From contig JANRJQ010000014.1 in assembly GCA_033763895.1 (NCBI GenBank), forward strand, positions 194,926 through 258,925: a stretch of DNA of 64,000 bases, written 5' to 3'. Position 1 is the stretch's first letter. Every line of letters begins with the position of its first letter. Shown here in pieces: positions 46,129 through 55,238 of this stretch. The translations under genes and the position numbers were made by a program. The DNA comes from Chloroherpetonaceae bacterium (GTDB taxonomy: Bacteria > Bacteroidota > Chlorobiia > Chlorobiales > Thermochlorobacteraceae). The notes below the pieces were generated by a model, which searched no databases, was not told the DNA's origin, and was given only the letters and a program-made list of their open reading frames with translations.

Positions 46129-46363
46129 CGCTTTCAAGGGAAGTGTGCAAACGAGGAAAGTCATTTTGAATTCGGCCGCATTGAAGGCAAAAGCGAAGTT
46201 CGAGATATTCTCCGCCGCCAATGCCAATTTCTTTTGGAAGATTGCCTAAAAATCGTTTTGATTTAAATTGAATGACGCACAAGTCGCCGGTCTTTGCACT
46301 AACAGAAATAATACGCTCACTTCCGCAAAGAGAGCAGCAGGCTTGATTTGAGGAGACCATCAT
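46115..46363 (-). CDS. Small zinc-ribbon-like protein
   Basis: A protein of 82 residues with two Cys-x2-Cys pairs, CSLCGS near residue 10 and CLQCG near residue 59, spaced as in a zinc ribbon. Between them is a basic and glycine-rich stretch (FKSKRFLGNLPKEIGIGGG). It overlaps the phosphatase gene upstream by 4 bases and the following gene by 14, so the three form an operon. Function unknown. Confidence 0.65.
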   Translation of the reverse strand: MMVSSNQACCSLCGSERIISVSAKTGDLCVIQFKSKRFLGNLPKEIGIGGGEYLELRFCLQCGRIQNDFPRLHTSLESDAQT

Positions 46364-46923
46364 TTGATTTGGCGAATAGAAAGCCTTTGGCTATCGGGTG
46401 AATGCTTAAAGAGAAAAGCATCTCCAAAGGAAAGTTTAAAGCGGAAAATATTTCGGACGGGCATTTCAAGAACTCGAGCAAGCACCGAGCGAAGCACGCC
46501 GCCGTGGGTGACGATAAGCACCCGATCATATTTCATTTTCGTGATTTCATCAATAAATTCATTGACTCTAAGAAATAAATCCGAAAGCGACTCTCCACCG
46601 GGCGGGGCACGGTGTTCAAGATTTTCAGCCCAATGTTCAATTTCATCTTTGCCGATATCATCCCACGGTTTAAGTTCCCACTCACCAAAACTGATTTCCA
46701 TAATGCGGGCGTCGTAATGAACCGGGCCTTGCGTTAAAAAGCCTGCGAGTTTTGCACAGCGTTGTAGCGGGCTTGAATAAACGGCGTCAAATACCAAAGG
46801 GAGTTTTTCTTTAATTGCTGCAGCTTCACTTTCGAAAGAATCGGCTAAGTCAAGATCGGTTTGCCCATAACACAAAGCCAAATCGACTGAAGGCGTGGTA
46901 TGCCTTACAAGATATATTTCCAT
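46360..46923 (-). CDS. cobC: Histidine phosphatase, alpha-ribazole phosphatase-like
   Basis: A protein of 187 residues of the histidine phosphatase superfamily. The RH motif is LVRHTTP, the second region has LQRC, and the C-terminal catalytic His is in VTHGGV. The N-terminal stretch ALCYGQTDLDL resembles CobC-type alpha-ribazole phosphatases, which act late in cobalamin synthesis. No other cobalamin gene is in the window, so a broader phosphatase role is possible. First gene of a three-gene overlapping set. Confidence 0.8.
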   Translation of the reverse strand: MEIYLVRHTTPSVDLALCYGQTDLDLADSFESEAAAIKEKLPLVFDAVYSSPLQRCAKLAGFLTQGPVHYDARIMEISFGEWELKPWDDIGKDEIEHWAENLEHRAPPGGESLSDLFLRVNEFIDEITKMKYDRVLIVTHGGVLRSVLARVLEMPVRNIFRFKLSFGDAFLFKHSPDSQRLSIRQIK

Positions 46924-46991
46924 TCAACTGTTTTTTTCAAAATACAAAACAATTCATTCACTTATTGATTGAGTCGAAAGTAATGGTGTGT

Positions 46992-48389
46992 TCACTTTGC
47001 TAAACGGCAGTAGTTGTTTTTTTCATTTATCGAATAATAATATCGCTCGTCGAATTCGCGGCAAATGTAACGGATAAAGGGCATCCCAAGTTTTGTAACG
47101 CGTACAGACTTGTTCAGGAGTTCAACCAAACCATCAACTTGAAGGGCTTGAAGCCGAGTCAAAATTTCATCCAAAGCCGGTGTTTGCAGTGCCTCTTCCA
47201 CCCAATCTGTTTCGAAGTGACACATCAAATTTTGAATATGCCGCCGAAGAATCAAGTCCTCTTCATTTAACAAGTGCCCGCGAATGATGGGAAGTTTGCC
47301 TTCGGCAATTTGCGCCATATAACGGTTGGGTTCTTTTTCATTTTGAATAAACGCGCCCCACGCATCGCTAATCGCCGAAGCGCCGAGTGCGATGACGCCC
47401 GCCGTACTGCTCGTGGTGTAGCCCATAAAGTTTCGGTGAAGCTTCTTCGCTTTTGCTGCATGCCAAAGCGAATCGGTTTCGAGGGCGAAGTGATCCATTC
47501 CAATTTCGTTGTAACGAGTGCCGGTGAATTCTTCTTCTAAGAGCATTTTCCCCAATTCATAAAGCGCTTCCTTTTCTTCGCCTTCGGGGAGGTGTTCGTT
47601 CTTAAATCGATTCTGCTCGGGGTAAAGCTGTGGGTTGTGCCCATAGGCATAAAAGGCAATTCGATCGGGGCGAAGGTCGCGAACGGCCAATATGGTCTTA
47701 CGCACACTTTCTTGGGTTTGACGCGGTAAGCCATAAACGAGGTCAAGATTGATGGATGCGTAACCCACTTCTCTTGCAAGCCGCATCGATTCCGCCACCA
47801 TTTCGACGGGTTGAATTCGATTAATGATGGTTTGAACCTCATGATCAAAATCTTGAATCCCAAAGCTGAGGCGGCGAAACCCTAATTCAAAAAATCCTTC
47901 CAACTGTTCGCGTGTTGTATTCTTCGGATTTGATTCATAACTCATTTCAATTTCATCCGAAAAAACCGCTTCTCGGCGAAGCGCTTCAAAAAGCCGTTGA
48001 TGGCTTGCAATGGCGAAGTAAGTGGGTGTGCCGCCGCCCACATGCACCTCACGAATGAGCGGTTTAAAACCCAGTGCTTTGCGAATAATTTTCCATTCTG
48101 CAATGACCGCATCGATATACGGTTTCTCGACATCATGATGGCGGGTGATGACCGTGTTGCATCCGCAAAAAAAACATTTGGAATCGCAGTACGGGATGTG
48201 AATGTAGAGCGAAAGACCACAGCCATTTTGAGCGGCTTCAGTGGTTTTTTTGAGCGTTTGAAGCCAAGCAGTTTCGTTCAGATTGCTTTTCCAATACGGC
48301 ACGGTGGGGTAGCTGGTGTAGCGCGGAACTGGCGTGTTGTATTTGTGCAGCAAGGCAAGATGCCGGTTTTCGGATATGAGATTTGTCAT
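46992..48389 (-). CDS. hemN: Oxygen-independent coproporphyrinogen III oxidase
   Basis: Radical SAM enzyme of haem synthesis, 465 residues. The 4Fe-4S ligands are in YCDSKCFFCGC (C68, C72, C75, with the HemN-specific C77). Also seen: RYTSYPT near the N-terminus, VHVGGGTPT, SFGIQDFD and the C-terminal HemN domain. It points to anaerobic or low-oxygen haem synthesis. It is transcribed alone on the minus strand. Confidence 0.96.
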   Translation of the reverse strand: MTNLISENRHLALLHKYNTPVPRYTSYPTVPYWKSNLNETAWLQTLKKTTEAAQNGCGLSLYIHIPYCDSKCFFCGCNTVITRHHDVEKPYIDAVIAEWKIIRKALGFKPLIREVHVGGGTPTYFAIASHQRLFEALRREAVFSDEIEMSYESNPKNTTREQLEGFFELGFRRLSFGIQDFDHEVQTIINRIQPVEMVAESMRLAREVGYASINLDLVYGLPRQTQESVRKTILAVRDLRPDRIAFYAYGHNPQLYPEQNRFKNEHLPEGEEKEALYELGKMLLEEEFTGTRYNEIGMDHFALETDSLWHAAKAKKLHRNFMGYTTSSTAGVIALGASAISDAWGAFIQNEKEPNRYMAQIAEGKLPIIRGHLLNEEDLILRRHIQNLMCHFETDWVEEALQTPALDEILTRLQALQVDGLVELLNKSVRVTKLGMPFIRYICREFDERYYYSINEKNNYCRLAK

Positions 48390-48477
48390 ACTTCAACTCT
48401 TTCCAATTTATAAGCCTAACGTACAGATTTCTCGGGTGAGCGCCAATTAATCTTTAATTGGTGTGAAAGGAAGCAGG

Positions 48478-50208
48478 CTACATCCTCACTTGATTTCGCC
48501 CGTTATGCTTGGCTTCGTAGAGTTTTTCATCGGCGGCGGCAATCATATCGAGCGCATTTTCTTTTGTGACATCACTGCAAATTCCTATTGATACAGTCAC
48601 TTTTAACTCGGGGTGAAGTGTGCTCCACGGATAGGAAGCAACGGCTTGGCGAATTTTTTCGCACACCATTCTTGCTTGGTCTGAACCGGTATTGGGAAAA
48701 AGAAAAACAAACTCTTCTCCTCCGTAACGAGCAACCGTATCTGTTTTCCGACAGTTTTGTTTAAACACTTGAGCAATTGCTTTCAGGGCTTGATCTCCCA
48801 TTTCGTGGGAGAAATTGTCGTTGATTTTTTTGAAGAAGTCGATATCGGAAATCGCCACCGAAAGCACATGTTTATAGCGCTTCGCAATTCCGAATTCCAA
48901 TTCTAAAAGTTCATCGAAAGCGCGGCGATTGGCGATGCCGGTGAGAACATCGGTTCGCGCGAGCCGGTCAAGCTCTTCAGCTTGCTTGTGAAGCAAGTTG
49001 TTTTTTTCTCGCAATTCTTTTTCCGAGCGTTGCTTGATATAGTAACGGTTTACCCCGAGTGCGGCAACCACTATCAAGAGTGCAAGAAAAATAATCCCGA
49101 CTTTGCGCGTAAAGTTAAACTGCTCCAATTCTAATTTTTGAATCGTGCTTTCTTGCTGCAGTCGTGCAATTTCCTGTGCATTTTTTACTTCTATCGCATC
49201 ATTTTGCAGCTTCTCAATTTGGCTTGCCGAGCCCCGATTAAATAGCAATTCTTTCAAACTTTGGTATTCCAAAAGTTTTTCATAAGCCAAGTTAAATTTT
49301 CCTTCCGCGGCGTGCATTTTTGAAATGGCTAAAATGGCATCTCGCTCTTGCTCACGAAAGCCACCCTTAACGGCGATTTCCATACTTTCTTTGAGATAAG
49401 CCGCCGCTTTTGGGAATACTTTTTTCTGTGTGTAAATGATTCCGGCATTTTGCAACGCAATGGCAAGAAACTTTTCATTGCCAAGACCCTTTCTTAACTG
49501 TTCAATGGCTTTGAGGTTTGCCGATAATGAATTATCGATGTCCCCTCGCTCCTGATAGGTAATGGCAATAAAGGTCAGCATCACAGCCATCGACCCCAAT
49601 TGATTCATATTTTCATGAAGCTTATAGGCTTTGGTAAGGTAGCCCAAGGCTTCACTATAGTTTTTTAAACGAAGAAGCATAATGCCAATATTGCCGTACT
49701 CGCGTGGGCGGTTAAGAGAATCGCCGATTTCTTGATAAATGGTCAGCGATTCGCGGAAGTAAAGCAAGGCATCGTCGAATCGCTCCATAATCGAATACAG
49801 ATTGCCAATGTAATTTTTAATTTCAGCGATTCCGGCGCGATCCTTTTTGCTTTCGTAAATGGATTGGGCTTGGTAGAATTTTTCAAGCGCACGCGGATAA
49901 TTAGAGAGGGTCAAATGCCCAAAACCAACTCGCGCCAAAGAGAACGCAATCAGCAACGAGTCTTTCAAACTTTCAGAGAGGGTAAGCGATTCAATAGCAT
50001 ATTGCAATCCGGTTTCGGGCGTAGAATTTTCGCAAGCAATCGAGAGCTCATGAAGCAATTGAACTTTTTTTATGCCATAAGGCGTCGCTTCCAAAACAGC
50101 TTTCAAGCTATCGATTTTTCGGTTCTGACTGAATCCACTCACGGTAACCAATAGCGTTACTCCAATGAGAAGAATTTTTATAAGGATTTTATCGAAAAGA
50201 AAGCGCAT
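48478..50208 (-). CDS. TPR-containing membrane diguanylate cyclase
   Basis: A protein of 576 residues. A signal-like N-terminal helix ends near GFSQN, followed by about seven tetratricopeptide repeats (about 35-330), a coiled coil, a membrane helix (about 365-385) and a GGDEF domain. The active site reads GGEEF (about 493-497), and DVLTGIANRRAFDE marks the domain start. It should make c-di-GMP in response to something bound by the extracytoplasmic TPRs. An EAL protein at 56.7 kb could degrade the product. Confidence 0.93.
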   Translation of the reverse strand: MRFLFDKILIKILLIGVTLLVTVSGFSQNRKIDSLKAVLEATPYGIKKVQLLHELSIACENSTPETGLQYAIESLTLSESLKDSLLIAFSLARVGFGHLTLSNYPRALEKFYQAQSIYESKKDRAGIAEIKNYIGNLYSIMERFDDALLYFRESLTIYQEIGDSLNRPREYGNIGIMLLRLKNYSEALGYLTKAYKLHENMNQLGSMAVMLTFIAITYQERGDIDNSLSANLKAIEQLRKGLGNEKFLAIALQNAGIIYTQKKVFPKAAAYLKESMEIAVKGGFREQERDAILAISKMHAAEGKFNLAYEKLLEYQSLKELLFNRGSASQIEKLQNDAIEVKNAQEIARLQQESTIQKLELEQFNFTRKVGIIFLALLIVVAALGVNRYYIKQRSEKELREKNNLLHKQAEELDRLARTDVLTGIANRRAFDELLELEFGIAKRYKHVLSVAISDIDFFKKINDNFSHEMGDQALKAIAQVFKQNCRKTDTVARYGGEEFVFLFPNTGSDQARMVCEKIRQAVASYPWSTLHPELKVTVSIGICSDVTKENALDMIAAADEKLYEAKHNGRNQVRM

Positions 50209-50384
50209 ACCGAAAATGACGACCGGAACTTAATTATCGCTAAGTATTAAATGACGATTAGGCTAATTTATGAATTTTGTGTGATGTTGGGCGCTTTTCT
50301 CTTGGCAAAGTAGAGAATATAAGGGCGTTTTCAAAAAGCTCGGCGCACTTGGCTTGCCTACGGTCACTTTAATTTAATTTCGAA

Positions 50385-51062
50385 ATGACATCCGTTTTAA
50401 CCCAATTTGGAAGCCTTTTACTCCTTCCTTCCAAAACACTTTTTCTTCCGGATAAGCAGATTTTGCTTGCCGCCGATGTTCACTTAGGCAAAGCCGAAAC
50501 CTTCCAAGCCTACGGCGTTCCCGTTCCTTCGGGGCACAGCGCGCGCGATTTGTCTCGGCTTCGCGAGGCCGCGATTGGGTGTAACGCAAAAACCATTTTT
50601 CTTTTAGGCGACTTCTTTCACGCACCGGAAGGGCTTACGCCGTCGCTTGTTTCAGAAGTCAATGAATGGATAGAATCACTTCTTCACGAAGGCATTTCAG
50701 TAACGCTGATTGTAGGCAATCATGAAAAGCGTGTTTCATTTTCCTCGCTCTCACTCACGATTCATCGCGGGCCGATGGCCGCCGGCGATTTCATCTTTGA
50801 TCATCATCCTTCCGAAACGGCGGGCAGGCTCACGTTTGCGGGGCATTTGCATCCACGGGTTTCGATTGGCGGGAAGCAGTCTCGCCTGCGGTTGCCGTGC
50901 TTTCTTGTTTCGGAGCGGCAGGTTATTTTACCGGCTTTCGGCGATTTCACCGGCGGCGCAGCGACCGATACGCGCGGGTTTGATGTTTATGTGGTTACAG
51001 AAAACTCTGTTGAGAAGTGGGAGGAGCCGGTGATGAAGAAGCGGCGTGGCAGATATTTTTAG
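50385..51062 (+). CDS. pdeM: PdeM-like metallophosphoesterase (ligase-associated)
   Basis: Metallophosphoesterase of 225 residues. Metal-binding motifs are AADVHLGK, LGDFFH, GNHEKR, DHHPSE and GHLHPR, matching the family often named ligase-associated DNA damage response endonuclease PdeM. In many genomes it is next to an ATP-dependent ligase, Lhr-like helicase and exonuclease; none is here. It stands alone between divergent genes. Confidence 0.88.
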   Translation: MTSVLTQFGSLLLLPSKTLFLPDKQILLAADVHLGKAETFQAYGVPVPSGHSARDLSRLREAAIGCNAKTIFLLGDFFHAPEGLTPSLVSEVNEWIESLLHEGISVTLIVGNHEKRVSFSSLSLTIHRGPMAAGDFIFDHHPSETAGRLTFAGHLHPRVSIGGKQSRLRLPCFLVSERQVILPAFGDFTGGAATDTRGFDVYVVTENSVEKWEEPVMKKRRGRYF

Positions 51063-51129
51063 TGCCCACTTTGCGCAAGGAATTGCTTGATTAAGTGAGC
51101 CGATTCGCTTTGAAATCCTTTTGGGGAGT

Positions 51130-52011
51130 TCACTTTTCGGGCAGCGGAATGAATTCGGTTTCACCCTCAATTTTCGGGAATGCTTGGGCTTTCCAACGCG
51201 CTTTTCCGGCCTCGATTTTCGCCTCATCGCTCGAAACAAAATTCCACCATATAAATCTTTTTTCGGGAAATGTTTCACCGCCAAGCCACATCCCACGCGT
51301 TCCATTTTGCAAGGTGAGTGAGATGGGTTCATTGGGCTTAAAGCTGACCATTGTACCCTTTGATATAATTTGCCCTTCGGTTTCAATGCTGCCTTCAACG
51401 ACATAAAAGGCACGCTCAAGCGTTGGGCTGTCGCCAAATTCGGCTGTGAGATGTAACGTGGTGGTTTCGAGTGCAACACAGTGGCAATAAAAGAGCGGTG
51501 AATACACATGAACCGGCGCTACTTTCCCGAAGGCATTTCCTAAAATCAGATTCCACGAGATTGACCCCGATTCCCAAGTGGGCAAAATGGATTTTGGTAC
51601 ATGCTCAAAAGTCGGCGCAGTGTCTTCTTTGTCTTTTGGGAGTGCGACCCACGTTTGAAGTCCGTGCAGAAGCGTTCCGTTTTTCTTGACGGATTCGGGA
51701 AAGCGCTCAGAGTGAACAATGCCGCTGCCGGCAGTCATCCAATTGACATCGCCGGGGTGAATTTCTTGCACGCTTCCGCTGCTATCGCGATGAAGCATCG
51801 CCCCGCTGAAGAGGTAAGTCACGGTTGAAAGCCCGATATGGGGATGTGGCAATACGTCGCCTTCGGTGTGGGGAGAAATCGCGTGCGGCCCCATTTCATC
51901 AACAAAGATAAAAGGGCCAACCATTCGCTTTAGCCCAAAGGGCAACAAGCGCTTAACCGTAAAATTTCCGACTTGCCGCTCGCGGGCGTGAATGATGAGT
52001 TCGATTGACAT
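51130..52011 (-). CDS. Pirin family protein
   Basis: Bicupin protein of 293 residues. The N-terminal cupin has the metal-binding HPHIGLSTVTYLFSG and HRDS, followed by WMTAGSGIVHSE, the pirin signature. Some pirins oxidise quercetin; others bind regulators. No substrate is implied by context. A small membrane protein gene lies just upstream on the same strand. Confidence 0.93.
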   Translation of the reverse strand: MSIELIIHARERQVGNFTVKRLLPFGLKRMVGPFIFVDEMGPHAISPHTEGDVLPHPHIGLSTVTYLFSGAMLHRDSSGSVQEIHPGDVNWMTAGSGIVHSERFPESVKKNGTLLHGLQTWVALPKDKEDTAPTFEHVPKSILPTWESGSISWNLILGNAFGKVAPVHVYSPLFYCHCVALETTTLHLTAEFGDSPTLERAFYVVEGSIETEGQIISKGTMVSFKPNEPISLTLQNGTRGMWLGGETFPEKRFIWWNFVSSDEAKIEAGKARWKAQAFPKIEGETEFIPLPEK

Positions 52012-52032
52012 ATCATTGAAGTTTTTTGAACC

Positions 52033-52287
52033 TCAATATACTTGAATTCCCGTTCCCTTTAATTCCTTCTGATTTCGATTCAATTTCTTGCAGGAATGGC
52101 CTTGAGGTTGTTTAATGGGCGTTGTAGATGTAAGGGTGATTGCGCAGCCGAGCGAAGTAATAAAGAAAAGAATTAACAAATCGATATTTTCAGGGTTATT
52201 GATTCCAAATCTGTAAATCTGTATGCCCAAGAGAACAGCAAATCCTGAAAAAATACCAATAAGTAATGCAAGTGATGAACAGTTCAT
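52033..52287 (-). CDS. Small two-helix membrane protein
   Basis: Hypothetical protein of 84 residues with two hydrophobic helices (about 5-25 and 36-56) and a basic C-terminal tail. It is preceded by AAAAAAGGAGGAAAC directly before the ATG, an unusually strong Shine-Dalgarno site for this window. That supports real translation. No family recognised. Confidence 0.65.
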   Translation of the reverse strand: MNCSSLALLIGIFSGFAVLLGIQIYRFGINNPENIDLLILFFITSLGCAITLTSTTPIKQPQGHSCKKLNRNQKELKGTGIQVY

Positions 52288-52385
52288 GTTTCCTCCTTTT
52301 TTTGTGAACTTCTACTATGAACGCTATATTCAGAGGAAGGTTAATACAATATCTCTCTAAAATTGCTTAAATATTTTTTTTTACA

Positions 52386-53618
52386 ATGAACACTCCGCGA
52401 CAAAAAACCTTATTTATCCCTTTTCAAAATTTACTTTTTTCCCTTTTTGTAATTTTTTTCAATAAGTTTTCACTTTTTGCAAACGACGGATCTTATATCT
52501 CAGGGCCTGAAGGTGGGGCATTATTTCCGCTCAAAAGTTCTTCAATTCAAATGGTTGAAGAAGAAGTAATTTACGATGTTACGAGCGGTGAATTTGTTAC
52601 TACCTTTATTTTTCTAAACCTCTCAGATTCTGTTCAGAGGGTTACATTTGGATTTCCAATTTCTGCAAAGTTTGATGAGCAAGAGTATGATTACGATCCT
52701 TCTTCAAGAGATACATTATATGAAATTGCAAGAATCAATAGTCAAATGAATTTTCTTACTTGGGTCAATGGAAAAGAACGCAAGAGAAATTTGATTCCTA
52801 TAATTCCTGATACAGATTATAATTATGCTTTTTCTTTCACATATACATTTAAGCCAAAAGAAAAGATTCGAGTTGTTAATACATTCAATCAAGGTAAAGG
52901 TTATGGCTTTTCAAATGATGGAACAGAATATGATGCTTATACCTATATTCTTAAAACAGGTTCACTTTGGGCAGGAAATATAAAAAAAGCAAGAATTTTA
53001 TTTAAATTCTCACCCGGTTTTAAAATGACTTTTTCAAATCGATCTGATATTAAAATTGATTTTAAAGATAATAAGAGAGTTATTTCATTGGTCAATTACG
53101 AAGAGGGCTTAAAACCATTTCCTAACAATAATTTTAAGGTTGATACAACGAATAATACTGTAGAATGGCTCTTTTCAGACTTCAAACCAAAATTTGATGT
53201 TTCTGCTATTTTCTATAACTCAGCTATTTCAAATTCCATTTTATTTTTTCCTGTTTGCGATAGTTTATCATTTTTTATTCAGCAAAGTAACCCCAAAAAT
53301 TTTGATAGCTATTTCAACCAAGTTAAAAATGAATTAAAATATGAATCAGAATATGGTAAAGAATATTTTGTTTATGTTTATGAATCAGTTGCAAAATTTA
53401 TTTTGAATGGATTATATGTTCCTTTAGAGCGATACCAAATCCGACACATTATTAATGGATTTGCTGCATTATTTGGGTATCGGTTTAAGAATCCTTTATG
53501 GGAGAAAATGTTTTCTCAATTTAAGTGGTATAAACCAACCACTGAAAACCCCAACTATCCCCCTGAAATTGCTTTACAGATTAAACAGCTTTCTGAATTA
53601 TACTCTACATTAAAGTGA
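52386..53618 (+). CDS. Exported protein with C-terminal YARHG-like domain
   Basis: A protein of 410 residues with a signal peptide (about 1-33, ending SLFAN). The main part is beta-rich and resembles DUF4424-type proteins, in which a surface protein shows a conserved early acidic block (here SSIQMVEEEVIYDVTSGEF). Residues about 340-385 (LERYQIRHIINGFAALFGYRF, then FSQFKWYKP) match the YARHG domain of extracellular proteins. Base composition is clearly AT-richer than the flanking core genes. Function unknown. Confidence 0.65.
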   Translation: MNTPRQKTLFIPFQNLLFSLFVIFFNKFSLFANDGSYISGPEGGALFPLKSSSIQMVEEEVIYDVTSGEFVTTFIFLNLSDSVQRVTFGFPISAKFDEQEYDYDPSSRDTLYEIARINSQMNFLTWVNGKERKRNLIPIIPDTDYNYAFSFTYTFKPKEKIRVVNTFNQGKGYGFSNDGTEYDAYTYILKTGSLWAGNIKKARILFKFSPGFKMTFSNRSDIKIDFKDNKRVISLVNYEEGLKPFPNNNFKVDTTNNTVEWLFSDFKPKFDVSAIFYNSAISNSILFFPVCDSLSFFIQQSNPKNFDSYFNQVKNELKYESEYGKEYFVYVYESVAKFILNGLYVPLERYQIRHIINGFAALFGYRFKNPLWEKMFSQFKWYKPTTENPNYPPEIALQIKQLSELYSTLK

Positions 53619-53627
53619 ACAATCGAA

Positions 53628-53700
53628 ACCGAGCGGGGTCGGGGTTTTTTCCTTCATTTCCTTTATTAATATCCGACCCCGCTGGGGCCGAAAACCCATT
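53628..53700. repeat. Intergenic GC-rich inverted repeat, copy 1
   Basis: GCGGGGTCGG (53633-53642) and CCGACCCCGC (53673-53682) are perfect inverted repeats 30 bases apart. The first arm is followed by TTTTTT, so it may also act as a terminator for the gene ending at 53618. The part TTTCCTT-ATTAA-AT-CGAC-CCGCTGGGG-CGAAAA recurs at 55074-55112. Confidence 0.7.
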
Positions 53701-53804
53701 ATCCAGAAATATTCATCTGCGAGAGTGAATAATTTTTTTGCGTTGGTTCTTTTTGTTACTATTGCACATCGCCCAATGGCTCTTAATTAAAAATTTGTTC
53801 TTGT

Positions 53805-55010
53805 ATGACTCAAGTCGAAAAGCAGCGCATTGTGGTGATTGATATTTTGCGCGGTATTGCAATGGTGGTGATGGCCTTAGACCACACCCGCGATTTCTTT
53901 CATGCCGATGTTCTCTTTCACGACCCGCTCGATCCCGCAACCACGCACCCGGCCTTGTATCTCACACGGTGGATCACTCATTTTTGTGCGCCAACTTTTG
54001 TCTTTCTTTCCGGAACATCGATTTATCTGCAATCGCTACGAAAAACGTCTTCATCACTATCCGTCTTTCTTTTCACTCGAGGCCTTTGGTTGATTTTCGC
54101 CGAAATCACTCTCGTAACCTTTGCACTCACTTTCAACCCGCTTTTTAATTTTCTTGGCTTACAAGTAATCTGGGCCATTGGATTTTCAATGATTGTGCTT
54201 GGTTTTTTTATTCTTTTGCGTGCCCCCTATTGGGTATATCTCGCCATTGGAAGTATCATTGTTTTTGGGCATAATGCATTTGATTCACTTGAACTACAAC
54301 CTGATTTCTCCCCATCTCTATTCTGGAAAATCATGCATCTTGGCTTTGTTATACATCCGATTTCGGAGTCATTTTCAATTTTTTTTATATATCCCGCCCC
54401 GGTATGGGCAGGAGTTATGCTTTTGGGGTATGCCGCAGGAAAGCTTTTTGATTCACCTAACAATGCGACTTCGCGAACACGGTTTTTTAGCATTGCCGGC
54501 ACAGTGCTTCTGTTGTTTTTTTTGGTGCTCCGCGCAACCAATTTTTATGGGAATCCACAGCCTTGGGTCATTGGCGATTCCGTTGCTCAAACACTATATT
54601 CCTTTTTTAATGTCAATAAATACCCGCCCTCGCTTCTTTACCTGTCAGCGACATTGGGCGGACTTTTCCTTGCATTAAGTGCGATTGAGCGATTTCAACA
54701 GTCGCTCTTACCCTATCTCACGCCATTTGAGACTTTTGGCCGAACCGCCTTTTTCTATTACCTCATTCATTTTTATGTGATTCATTTGCTTTCTGCCGCC
54801 GCATTTTTTTTGCAAGGTCATACACTGCAAGAATCGATTGAGTTAGCGCCCAAAACTTTCTTTTTGCTTACCACTACACCTTACGGGTTTAGTTTGGGGG
54901 TGGTGTATTTGGTTTGGATGGCGGTTGTCGCGGGCTTGTATCCGTTGTGCAAGCGATATGATGCCTATAAAACATCGCATCGCGAAAAGGTGTGGCTCTC
55001 GTATTTATAA
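53805..55010 (+). CDS. DUF1624/heparan-alpha-glucosaminide-like membrane acyltransferase
   Basis: Polytopic membrane protein of 401 residues with about ten helices. The N-terminal RIVVIDILRGIAMVVMALDHTRDFF and the following ITHFCAPTFVFLSGTS are the signature of DUF1624 proteins, distantly related to eukaryotic HGSNAT acetyltransferases. It may acetylate an envelope sugar. It is flanked on both sides by copies of the same short GC-rich repeat (53657-53694 and 55074-55112). Confidence 0.85.
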   Translation: MTQVEKQRIVVIDILRGIAMVVMALDHTRDFFHADVLFHDPLDPATTHPALYLTRWITHFCAPTFVFLSGTSIYLQSLRKTSSSLSVFLFTRGLWLIFAEITLVTFALTFNPLFNFLGLQVIWAIGFSMIVLGFFILLRAPYWVYLAIGSIIVFGHNAFDSLELQPDFSPSLFWKIMHLGFVIHPISESFSIFFIYPAPVWAGVMLLGYAAGKLFDSPNNATSRTRFFSIAGTVLLLFFLVLRATNFYGNPQPWVIGDSVAQTLYSFFNVNKYPPSLLYLSATLGGLFLALSAIERFQQSLLPYLTPFETFGRTAFFYYLIHFYVIHLLSAAAFFLQGHTLQESIELAPKTFFLLTTTPYGFSLGVVYLVWMAVVAGLYPLCKRYDAYKTSHREKVWLSYL

Positions 55011-55073
55011 CCCTTGCAATTGTATTCCAAGAAGAACATACGGCCCGGAACCGGGTCGAAGAATTACCAATTA

Positions 55074-55112
55074 TTTCCTTCAATAAACATGCGACACCGC
55101 TGGGGTCGAAAA
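55074..55112. repeat. Intergenic GC-rich repeat, copy 2
   Basis: TTTCCTTCAATAAACATG and CGACACCGCTGGGGTCGAAAA closely match the copy at 53657-53694 (about three quarters of positions by eye). Directly upstream CCCGGAACCGGG (55044-55055) forms a small hairpin. The two copies bracket the DUF1624 gene in the same orientation. Confidence 0.6.
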
Positions 55113-55238
55113 AGGTTTTTTCATCATCTTTCGTTTTCCTCTTCAAGAATCTTGGTTCAGATTCGATAAATTTGCTTGTTGATCTATTTCGATCATCCGT
55201 TTCTTTCTTCGGCTTTGTTCATCTACCTCAATAACTTT

